Assembly: GCF_028389875.1 (NCBI RefSeq)
Contig: NC_084677.1
Coordinates: 10,458,017-10,522,016 of the forward strand
DNA from: Rhea pennata
Lineage: Eukaryota > Chordata > Aves > Rheiformes > Rheidae
Direction: 5' to 3'
Length of the DNA stretch: 64,000 bases
Position 1 is the first letter of the stretch. Every line of letters begins with the position of its first letter. The translations under genes and the position numbers were made by a program. The notes under the pieces are model-generated. The model was not told where the DNA came from and ran no database searches. It worked only from the letters and a program-made list of their open reading frames with translations. Below are positions 41,401 through 53,400 of this stretch, piece after piece.

Positions 41401-44400
41401 ATTAAAGCAGTCAGCCCAATTTGAAAAGCCAGCTCCACTCCCAGAGCATCTTCTCAAAGTGGCATCCCACTGAGGGGGAAGGTCCTGGCTGCAGGATCTC
41501 ACTCAGCTTCTCTGACCAAACCATAGCCCAAATCTTGCTGATGGCCCTGCTGTTACCTGCTCCATTCTGAAAAAATGGCAGTTTAACATGAAGACCAAAA
41601 AACAACAAATGTAGAACTGAAAGATGGGCAGCAAAAGAAACCTTTTGCCCTCATTACCATAACAAAACCTGTGCAAAAGATCCAATGCAGAGAGGCTCTG
41701 CCTGGCAGAGTGATCAGCTTGACAGCATTCAAAGAAAAGCCAGAAACACTCCCAACATTTGGGGAAGAAAATAATTAATTCAGAGCAGCAGACACGCTGC
41801 ATGCTGTCCAGCACAAGACTGGCCTGGTGGTTAAGGACAGCCACATAAGGCTTGGGTAGGCAGGGAGAGACGGGGAAATCTCGAAGGATTCGAGTTCGGC
41901 ACATACTTCACAGACTGATATACCCTAGAAACAAGGCTGGTATTATTTGCAGTCCAAAAGGAAAAGCAGGGTCACATGTTTGAAGGCAGACAAATGCTGA
42001 CTTCTCCAACTTCCCCAACAGCATTCGTTATACTCAGAGTCTCAGCGGGGCTTCCAGGGAGCCAAAGTGGGCTATTGCGAGTTCATTAGCATCCTGCTTC
42101 ATTATCAGCTTTCCCGGTTTTGACCAAGTGCTTCTAAGCTGGTAAACTATGTAAGTCAACAAGACTCATTAAACCTTCCTATCCTTAACTACATTAAGCA
42201 GGTTCCTGAGGGGGACTTCATGCCTAAATAGAAAGGGGAGCAAAGGAGAACAGCATCTTTTTACTGCAGCAACTTGCTAAGTGTCTCATACTAAAATCAG
42301 AAGGTGCGTCATATCATCAGTACTGCGGGATTTTTTTTACAGGAGAGGCACCTTCTGGTTATTTTTATAGCAAGTCTTATATTTCTAAATGCTTTTTCCA
42401 TCTTCTAAATTCAATTCTGTGCCTGGAAACAGACTCAAGGGAGCGCTGCTCAGCAGTTCCTCACGGCCCAGTAAACCATACCCACCTTAGGAAGAAGGGC
42501 ACTTGGGCATTCGCTTGCTATGTGCTCATGCACTGCCATATGGTCTGCAATGGGGGCCTGCAAGGGGGGTCAGCATCAGCTCTCATGATCTGAAACACCA
42601 GACCACCTCGATCCAGCACAGTGAAGACAAACTCCTCTCTGATAGGGAACTGTTTCTGCCTGCATCACCTGCAAATCAGAGCTTGCAGGATAACCAAGTT
42701 CACGGTATTGTATTCTGGCCCTGCTTAAGCCACAGCTGCTGAGTGATGCAGGTAGGATTCACACCTCCCTCTGCCCATCAGATACAGAGGGATTTAGTCC
42801 TCCCTCCACACTGGCTTTCCCACAGTCTGCTGGGTCTGGACTGGAAAAACCCATGTTGTGCCATTAGAGCAAAGACATTGCGCCGCACAGAGCTCCGTGC
42901 TGCGCTCGCTCTGCATTCCCACCCAACGCTCTTCACTGCTCGCTCAAAGCTGCGCCTTCTCTTTCTTTGCATGGCTTGGGGCTAGAGGGAAAGATCTTTT
43001 CTGCCAGTGTATTTCACCCCCCCCCCCAAGAGCAGGTGTTGTCCTGAGAAGACCTGCAGGGTCACGTTGCGTGGCCGCAGGGCCTGGAGAACAAGCAGCT
43101 GGGAACGCGAGAGGTGCCCAGAACAGCTCTTCTTCTCGCTAGACCTCAGCAAGGACCATATGGTGCCCGGTGCATAAACACATGAAGTATTTTATAATAT
43201 CAGACACAAAGGCCAAATTCTCATCTAAATTAAGTAAGTATAAATCCTGAAAAAAATCTGCGCTAACATCAATGCTTTTTTCCCCCCTTCGACTAAGATA
43301 GGATTACACAGACTGAAACACAGACGAGATTCCACCTCTGGGCTCCAGAGATGTGGAATATATCGATACCACTATGCTTCAGAAACACAACTCTCGCATA
43401 CATCAAGGTTCAGTTTTCTAGCAGTAAGTTTCCTAACTATCCATCCATCTAAGAGACGCTATGGTGTGCAACACAACAGCCCTTCAAATCAGAAACCACC
43501 TCTCCTTCCTGTGTTTCAGCATGGAATAGTTTCATTTGCCTCATGTTAGGGAAGATAGTTGTGCTTTTTTTCCTGTATATGTGAGCAAAAAACTAAGTGC
43601 TTGAGTATTTTTTGAAAGAAAAAAAATAAGTAATGGGAGGAATGAGATATGAGCATCTGAAACAGCGAGTCAAGCTGTGGGTGTGTAACAACCCCGAATG
43701 TTTTGTGTTTGCCATCCCTGCAAACTAGCTCCTAACGATGATGCCGACACTGCTGTGCTTAGACCCTGAAGGTCCTGCTTTTGTGCAGCCAGGAAAGTTC
43801 AGGTGTATTTCTGGAGAAGCCTGAGGCTGAAACAATTATCAGCCTTCAATCTGGTCAGCTAACTAGAGTACTTGGAAATCAGCCTGTTAGTAACATGATG
43901 CCACTTGTTATTATTGGAAAAGGCTTGGAAGAGCCTTGACACCTCTGCAACCCATCTGTGTGTTTATATAAGTTCTGTGCAGCTCAGGCAAACACCAAGA
44001 CCTTCAGCCCATCTCCAAGAGCTACTCCGCGAGTTTGGAGTAGATGCCAATCATCTAGAGACAACAGACAAAAATTAAGAACAATTTTAAGGTTTGAGGA
44101 GCTTCCGCCATATTCCCACCAGCCAGAAGTAAAGCCAGGGCCAGGGCTCAAGATGTCTAGGGGCTCAGCTGCGGCATCCAAACCGCCAGTCAGCTTTATT
44201 TCAAGCCAGGATGGATAAACATTGGTTTGTGATTTGAAGGCTTTGATACAGCGGTTCTTGCCTCTGCCTGGCTCGGGCTCATGTGGAAGGGCACAAGGTG
44301 CCGTGTAGCAAACGCTCCCAGCTTCAGCCTGTCCCTCTTCACCATCTTTTCTGCTCAGGTAAGGGCTGTTCTCCTCCCCTCTCCTTTCACCAACAATGAT

Positions 44401-47400
44401 TTAGCACCAGAAACTTGTCACATGGATCAATCCGTCCCAAAACATATTCTAGCAAACATGCAAAAAATGCTCATAAGACAATGTACAAAATCAGTCTGTA
44501 CCAGATAGTCTTTAACAAGCACAGCTGTGAAAAGCTACAGCGGGGCAGGGGTGTGCTCACTAGTGCCTATCACTGTTACTAGTGACCATTTATTCCAAGA
44601 CCAAATTTGCTTGAAACAAATATCAATCTCTGACAGCCGGTCAGGATTTCAAGGAAGACCCAATTCTTCTCCTTTCACCTCTAATGGCACAAAAGAAATG
44701 AATATCCCTAAAACAACAGGCAGTATTTCATTCAAACATTCAGGCAGTATTTATTGCAGTCAAAGCAAACTAAACTACCCAAAACTGCACCACTGGCAAC
44801 AGACACCAACAATAACGTTTTTTCTCTGAAAAACCAAAATTCATTAAAGGGTCCTTAAATTTTCCAAAAGGTCAGGGAAATGGGAAATGAGGTAATACAG
44901 AAACAAAAGGATATTGCTACTGACAGCGATTTATTTTAATCAAGTACTTTCTATTAACTAGAAGTTAATTAGAGCCCTGGGATAAAGCATCAAAGTGATC
45001 TAGGGGTCTGAAGACAGGATCCGTTACAGTATTTAAGTGCGCAGAGACACTTAATGGAATTGCCCCAGACCCTGTGGTATCCAGTAGCCCTGGAAACCAA
45101 CGGGGTGAAGCGATCAAAATCTCACTATTCAGCAGGGCTTCCTCGCGAAGCCCAACACCTTTAAAAACCTGGCCCTAAACCACTACAGAAAACAGAGACG
45201 TGCTCTCTTTTTACTGAGAGGTGGTGAGAATCCATCCTGCGGACGGCTTGGCAGAGGGAGGGCTGCGAGCTGCCTGGGCCTCGGTCGATATTTATTATAA
45301 AGATTACATCAGCCGTCACGCCTGCATCGACCACCGCAGCCAGCGTCAGCCCTGTCCCCAGAGTGGCAGTGAGCAAATGCTGCGCAAGCCGTCCTCCTTC
45401 CCTGCGCAAAGCGCCTCCTCCGAGCCGGCCACCGCGTTTCCCGTCTGGGGAGCGTGGCAAGAGGAGCCCGCCGCGGCCCCAGGCACCAAGGCACCTTTCC
45501 TCCCCGCATCCAGGCGGCACCCAGAGCACCAAAACGATCGTGGCCTCTCCAGGGTCCCTTGCTGGCTTCATGAGCATCAAAGATCTTATCATCTAAACAT
45601 GCAGAAGAGCTTATTTAGACAGAGAAGGACACACACAGTCACCACAGGACCTCAGGGATAAATATATTATATAACCGTAGGCATTAAAGGTTGTATTTTA
45701 ATATGGTAAGCGATCAAAAGAGTCATCACGAAGTCGTTTGCCTTGGAGGGTTAATGTGTTTTATTGGGCCATCTGGGCTGTACTGCAGAACAAACAGCAC
45801 TGCCAATTATTAACACCGTTATAATCATTAACGAAACACCTCACTGTGTGGATTTCAGGTGTCATCTCCCCTCCTGCCACACAGCTGAGTCTTTCTGAGG
45901 GTTAGACTTGGGCTTAGAAGGCCTGCCTGGCCCACCATCCATCTGCTAGGAGAGCGAGGCCTCTTTCTGCGCCCAGCAGCCGGCTCTCAGCAGCGGTCGG
46001 GTCACAGCTGCATCTCAAACACTCATTTTTCTGCCTAGCAGCCGTCTCATGGCACCAGTGCCACTCACCACCGTCACCACCCCGGCCAACAAGCAACATC
46101 CCTGGTCACTGCTGGAGGTGGCAAGGAGGACACAAGGTCCCTCAGAGCCTGCCTGATTTGTCTGCAAGAGGCAAAGCTTTGACCTAGGTGCACTTAGTGG
46201 GAGGACGGCAAGCAGGGGGATGTTCATCAAGTTCACCAAAATGGCAAGTAAAAAAGAAAAAAGGAAGAAAAGGAGCATGTGCATTCCTATTCCAGTTTGT
46301 GTAGGGATGCATTACCTAGGCAATGTTTGATGGTGTAAATTAAAATCAGACATCTTCTCCACTAGCTGTCACCTCACTAGTTGACTTTCTTCTGTCAGGA
46401 CATTAGACTTCATTACAAATATCAATAGCTTTCCTGTGTGTGGCTTCTGGTGATTAGGAGCTGTCTCGAGCGGGTATTCTCAGAATTGTCCCCAACCGTG
46501 GATGTCTCCCCCTGGAGCAGACATCTCCACCCATGTTCAGCCCACTTCGTTTGAGGCACTAAACTGGGACACTGGAGTTCAGAGCCCGTCTGCCTTTAAC
46601 ACAGTCAGCGCAGACAGACTGGTGTCTCCACAGCGTGGCCCAGGTTTTGGCTGGATCCCCCTCAGAAGGCACCCATGTGGGTGCGCTTGTGTGTCTCTCT
46701 CCCTCCCTCCGTGACCACAGAGGTGGTTCATAATGACTAATCTACCAGCGTAGGCACTGCAGGGAAGTGAAGCTGTGCCTATCACCTAAAACTCCCTGTC
46801 ATCCACCTTCGACACACCAGCAACATCCCCCTGCCCTCCAAAAATCAGCCACAAGTTGGATCTCTTGGGCAACAACTCCTGCAAGCATCTGAGGTGGGAG
46901 CAGAGAAGGTGGCAGATGGACAACTTGTACCAGGTGTTCTGCACCACGATGGGAGGAGAAGCATTTGTCTGTAAATGCCAATAATTTACAACAGTGAATC
47001 CTGATAAGCACAAGGAGGAGGAACTGGTCCAAAATCCCCCCAAATCTTGACCAATGTGGAGTTCATTCTGTGCAATTACCTTGCAAAGTTGCTAAGCGCA
47101 CACTTACAACCCTTAGTTAGAGTGGTCATACTGAGACCATGCATTCAACCCACTGTACAGCTCCTGAGAGCATCAGGAGGAAAACAGAAGGAAGAACAGT
47201 GATACCTAAACAAAGGTGTCCACACTCCGTGTTTGACATTCTGCACACATAGTCCTTAAAGTCATGGGGAAACTGCACGCAGTTCTTACCACAGTGCACT
47301 GAAAACCAGTTTGATTTGAGATGCACAAGAAAAAATATGCAGGGGGAAAACTTACTTTGTCTAGTTGGTGCCTCACTTCGTGATGTGGTACCAGCTACAT

Positions 47401-50400
47401 GGAGAGAGCCAGGAGCCACAGCTCACAGAGCCTGGCACAGCCTCACGGCTGTCAGCTGAAGCCAAGCCAAAGCAAAGACAGCTGCAAACTCGGTCCAGAA
47501 CATGAAGCCACTAAAAAGGCTGCTTTAAATTATTGAAGGTAGGCTCGCTTCTGGCTCCCATGACTGCTTTTGCAGCTCTCTATCCATTCAAAGCCTCACC
47601 AGCCACCTTTCGAGCAGGATTACTTCCCTTTTCAATTGGACTTTGACTCAACACAAATTTAATTAACTGACCTAATGGACTAGATGTGTAGATTTAAGTG
47701 GGGAAAAAAAGCCCATAAAGCAGATATCAAAAAAAGACCACTGCAGGGAAAAAAAAAACACTACAGGAAAACTCAGCAACATGGCTTATCCTGCTGCTTT
47801 GCAGAGATAAAAAGTAATAGGTCTGGGCTCTGCTCCTCACATTACAAGGCACAGGTCCTCCACTCCAGCAACCATTTGCACTTTATCACCTTTCAGTGGA
47901 AGGTCCCACAGCACTTTATGGGCTTTTAAGCTGCACAACACCTCAGCGAGTCATGACAAAGCCATGCAGGGAGTATGACCCTCCTTGCCCCAGAGCTTCA
48001 GCCAACCTGTGAGCAGGCCTGGCTTGTATTTGGTTTAATAAAAGCATACATATTCGCAGAACATGAGAGTGCTGCTACATTTCACCCTAGGGATACAACT
48101 GCATTAACGCGCAGAGCTTTACCATTTACGCTAGTGCAGAACGTGGTTCAAAATCTTTACCACCATTGAGTCCCCTTATCCCCACGTCCCTATAGATGTC
48201 TGTGCAGGGTTGATCAGCCTCATCCAGAGACATCTCTACAGCTCTCAGCATTGCGCACCACCTTTCTCAGACACCAGACCCGACCACGGCAAATGCAGCT
48301 TGCTCACTGGGGTTGGTGCCCGAGCTCCGTTTCACCCTCTGGGCTGAGGAGGACTGCAAGAACCTGGCCCCACACTCCTCCACACGCACCCACACCAGCA
48401 CGCGCTGGGGCTGCTGCCAATGGTTTTGGCCTGGGATTATTTACTGCAACCTTCAAAGCAAGAAACACATTACTTAAAAGTGAAGCAACCACTTCAAGGC
48501 ACGTCATCGAAATCCAACCACATCACAAATTATTATGAATCAGCTAATTTTTGAGTGACTTCTTTTAAAAAAATATAACCATTTGCACTAAAAATATCAG
48601 ACACCCACATATTAAAGCCAATTTCAACAGCTGCAGTGAGGAGCAGTGTATTCCGCTCATCCCTCCTGATTCCCCAGACCTGATATTTTGTGTTTGCCTT
48701 TTGTTCCTCATGAGAAAAAGGGGAAAACAAATGAGTATTTCACTTCTGTCACAAGATCCCCTGACAGAAGATGCCAAGAACAAATTCATCACTGAGCAGG
48801 AAAGGTATATTCAGGATGACGTGTGTGCAAAGCCCTGATTAATTATAGACTTTTTGCTGAGAAAATCTCTGAGCACGAAGGGCAAGATTTAAATTGCTGA
48901 TCAACATCATTTTTGATGTGACATGTTTGGAAACAAACTAGCAGGCTGGAATTAGGCTCCTTGTACAGGCTGCAACATCTGTTTCTCCCATGTAAGAAAC
49001 AGAATTACTTTAAAATATTTTCTTTCAAATGCAGATTCTTGCTCTTTTTCCTAAGAGGTGAGTAATGGGGGTGGGACACTGTGAGGAGGGAGGGAGGGAG
49101 GGAAGGAGGGAAAGGCAGTTTAATTTGTGCAGCACATCAGCCCAGAGGGGCAAAGCAGTGAGGGTCAAGGCCCTGGGCTCCCTCGGAGGTGCTGCGGGCC
49201 AGGACTCGCTAACCTAATGCAGCCCCTCCATGCTGCTCACCGCTTCATCGCTGAGCTCTGCTAACTCTGCTCTAAGCAGCTGCCCGAATTGCCAATTCCT
49301 ACTGCATGTTTTCATGCCTAGAGAACAAAAATAACAGATTCAGAAAATGTTAAAAATAATAATTCCTACCCGAAGCTAATTCAGGCCTTTCAACAATCGC
49401 TTTTCTGCGGGCTGCTTTTTCCCTTTCTTTACACTGCACAGTTCAGACCCGCAACCACACACCCCCAGCACTGACCGAGTCCCTGCGCAAGTTTAGCTCC
49501 GGGGATCCCACCTGGCCAAAGCCCAGGACATGGACTTAGGGGACACCTCGGCAGTGCTTCCTAGGGCTCAGCACCGAATCCCATCCCCGTACAAACACGG
49601 ACGTGAACACGCTAGCCGGCGACACACGCGATGTCAGCGGCAAGCGCCTATATCTGTACCATCCCAAAGGCTAATCAGGCCAGTTATCAGAAGATGTCTT
49701 TTCTAGCATTTGGCTTTCGGGATCATTCATTACTTATCTCCCCTTCCTCTGATTTTGGACTCCAGGCCTGAAGTCAGCTGCTGCTGAGAAGTCCCTTCTC
49801 CTCTGCCAGAAGCATCCCAGGTGGCACCATTTAAGACCAGGCTGCCAAGGTGCGATCCCAGCCAGCCCCTACCTGCAAGCAGCACCGCTGAGAAAAGCTC
49901 TCACAGAGGAAAGAGCACTAGGGAAGTGCTCTTCCGGGCCAGCTAGGGAGACAGGCACCGTCCCACTGGGGCTCCTCTGCAGGCCCGGAGCAACCCTTGT
50001 CCGCCTCAGATGACCAGCACAGCACCAACTGGAGAGTAACGACATACTTACCTGTAAATACTAAGCTGGCATTTTCCAGTTCTTCTTGTGGCACCTTAAA
50101 GCTGAAGGACTCGTTGTAGAAGGGATCGATGGTCCCCCTCATGCAGGAGGTTTTCTTGGTTTTCGTTAGCTTCAGCCCATGAACAAGCTGGATTTTCACA
50201 AAGGGATCTGCCAAAACCACAAAACACAGGCTCGGCATTAGCACCACTTGAGCCAATACCCCAGTTTTGTAAATGCTCGCCACAGCTTGGGCCACCGGAG
50301 CGGGGCTGCATCATGCTGGAAAATGGCATTTGGGAACAATTGGGGCTTTTACCACTGCGCAGCTCCCGGCGAGCTGCAGCGGAGCGAGACAAAATCGGGC

Positions 50401-53400
50401 AGCTGGATTCAAAACACTCCCTGCCAAAGCCACACAGAGCACGATTAATGACAGCTTTGATAGAGGCCAAATATACCATTCACTTTGAAAAATGCTTCAG
50501 GCTGGCAGCGGCAGTGGCTGGGCAGGGAGTGAGGGAAAAAACAGATGACATCATTGGCATGGGGCAACTACTAGCTAGTTCCAGCTACCACCACGCTCCA
50601 AAATGCGTGGACGTCACCAAAGTGCTGAGCCATCCACAGAGCAGCTAGATATCATAAACAAAATCACTGCAAGATAAATGCTCACACAGCACTCGGCATC
50701 TCCAAAGCACAGCACCCCTCCACCAGGCTGCCTTGGCTATAGAAGACACAGGAGGATTCAGAAGCTCCCAGTGTCACTCCAGTTCAGCATTTTTGACTCA
50801 AAAATACCCTCTATTTTAGCTCAGGGTACTTCTTCCGAACACTTTTTTAATTGTCTGCTACACATATAAAATACCACACACTACAAATATGCCAAGTCTG
50901 GTGTTAACAGGAATTGAGCATCCAAAAGCCTTGGTTCCCCTGCAGATGGGAGCCTCGCTGCCAATCAGCTTCAGCAGCACGTATACATCAGTAATGTGAG
51001 AAACACCCTGCCCTTTACCTGAGCCTTGGCTCATATCTGTCTGAAGCAGCTGCTTGGCTCTAATGATGTCTACGTTCAGTCTTCCTGCGCTGGGTAGGTA
51101 GTTCAATGACAACAGCAGCTCTCCCAACTCAACTTCATTCTACAGAGAAAAGAGAAGGTGGAAGCTCAAAACAAAGCCCAGAGGGGAAGGGAAGAGCAGG
51201 AAGATAAATAAATAAATCCTATTTGTCTAAGAGCCCAAACAATAATTTTCAGTCACACTCTAAGCTGCAACCAAGAACCATCTGGTGGCACCTTGCACTG
51301 ACGAGACCCAAGAAAGAAAAGTATCCTCATACGAAGATCTGGTCTTTAATCTCTGACTGTTCACTAGTTTTCAAACAGCTGTTGCAAACACAACCTATAA
51401 GAAGCAAATACAAGGTCAGCAGTTTCCACCTACTTCATTTTGAATGACTCCACATGATTCTGATCTTAACCACTTCACACCCTTGTGAAGGTACAAAATG
51501 TGGCTCCTGTCTGAGGGGTCATCCTCTTCACTTCCTCGCGCCAAGAACCACCCCAGGCCACCAGGACATCAAGGCCTGATGCAGCTGAGGCACTCCTGGA
51601 TCACACATTCAGGAGATGCTTTCCCAGAGGCAGCAGCACATCACACTGCTGCAAGCCAGGCTCATCCGTGCCCTTGCTCTTCAGGTCAGTTTCACACAAA
51701 TAGAACTAATCAGCTAGTACTTCTTCTCCCTTTACTTAATGATGCCTAAAACCAGTAATTTAAAAAAAATGGCTGGCACCACTAAGCGCTCTGCAGATGT
51801 GACAGCTCAGAACAACCTCTCCCCTCAGCATGACCCAGCTTTGCAAGGCGATGCGATGCACCGGAGATGCAAAGCGTGCACAGCGCGTGCCTCTGCGGGT
51901 GCCAGCGCCCCAGCCCAGCAACGCCAGCCATCGCTCTGCCTTCCCAGCCCCAGCCTGCGGAGCAGTCCAAGCCTGCCTCTTCACCCCACCAGCAGGAGAG
52001 CTCGAAACCAAGCCGAGCTCTCACCTCCACAGCCTGTTCTCTGCAAAAAAACGGAGCTGCCATGGCATTGCAGTCATAACAGAAGACAAACATTAGGTGA
52101 CAGAAATCAGAGAGTAGAAACGACTCAGTAGACAACAAAGACAAAAGCAACTCAAATTGGCTTAAGGAACCAAATCATCAGCCAGGGGGACATCACGTGA
52201 ACTCTCCATCCCAGGCAAAGCTGGAAACGGCTCTGGGAACACTGCGGTTCCCAGGAGACTGAACCAGTTGTGACCACTAATGCCACAAGAGGCCATTTTC
52301 CACTGAGGTGTGAGCTGATGTGAACTGAGGACATGGAGGTTGGGAAACAACTGTGCCCACGAGCAAACACTCTCTGGACCCACCAGGTTCAAACTCAGCG
52401 CTGGCTGCTCTTGCCTGTGCAGGGAAGGACCACGGGCCACTGGCTGCCTCCGCCACCTGGCAGACAGGCACCCAGACACATCTCCATCCCACTCCTCGCC
52501 TAGGGAGTCGAGCACTGCCGCTGACGTCGGGTGATCGCACCACGAGCTCTCCCGAGGCATCTCCTGTCCTCTCCCGCTCCCGGTGACTCCCGGTAGCGCC
52601 GGCTGGGCTGCACACGGGACAGCCGGCAGAGCCGGGCGGGCTCAGCCCCTCGCGTGCAGGGCAACACGGCTCAGTTTAATTCAGCGCACTTTGCGTTTGT
52701 TTTTGGTTTTTTTCTTTCTATGGAAAACACGCCCATAAGCTGCCTGATTGCACAGAGGTCTGTGTTTTATGCTGCACTGTCCCCTCCGCTTACATGGGCA
52801 AAGGAAGAGGGGACACCTCGTGACGAGCCACGGTGAAGGCTGCCAGGAGAGCAACGCTTGGACTCAGCCCCGGCCAACAAGTCTACGCCTGTGCCGCAGC
52901 TCACAGCCAGCCTCGGGAGCCGTTCCAGCGGCTGCACTGTCCTATCAGCACCATCAGACCCAAACCGCAGAGCCCTGCTGCCTGGCGGCACCTGTCCAAC
53001 AGCCCCATCACAGCGGAGAGGACCTGCCTCCTCGCCCCGGACTCCTCCTCCACAGCACCCTTTGTGCTGCATTTCACGGCAGTGTTTTATACAGCTCGTA
53101 CATCTTCTTCTGCTGAAAGCATCTCTCATCTCCGAACCTTCATGAAGCCCCATATCAGTGCTCTGTCCAATATACCGTATTTTAAATCCTTTCCATCTCC
53201 AGCACACCTGACCTAACATACGCAACACTCGAGCCTCCTGTAAAGTAAAACCAACTGCCACATCCAATTTTTGCACAAAGCAGGGATCTAAGAGAGCATT
53301 ACACCTGAGCTGATCAGCACGATCAATTTTGATTTGATTTTCTCCAGAACCACTCCTCTCCGGTCCATGCACGGCAGGGCTGGCAAAGGCCAGCAGGTGC

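Larger units (their letters stand above)
32026..50051 (-). other. SYT17: SYT17 last intron (about 18 kb)
   Basis: This GT-AG intron separates the last two coding exons. It holds a CpG-dense part next to the terminal exon (to about 32400), another GC block at 33270-33660, smaller GC patches near 37470-37720, 39980-40090, 40470-40560 and 45240-45520, a probable SINE relic at 47901-47965, and a G-rich purine tract at 49085-49113. Scattered open frames under about 150 residues match nothing recognisable. No nested gene can be supported. Confidence 0.85.
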
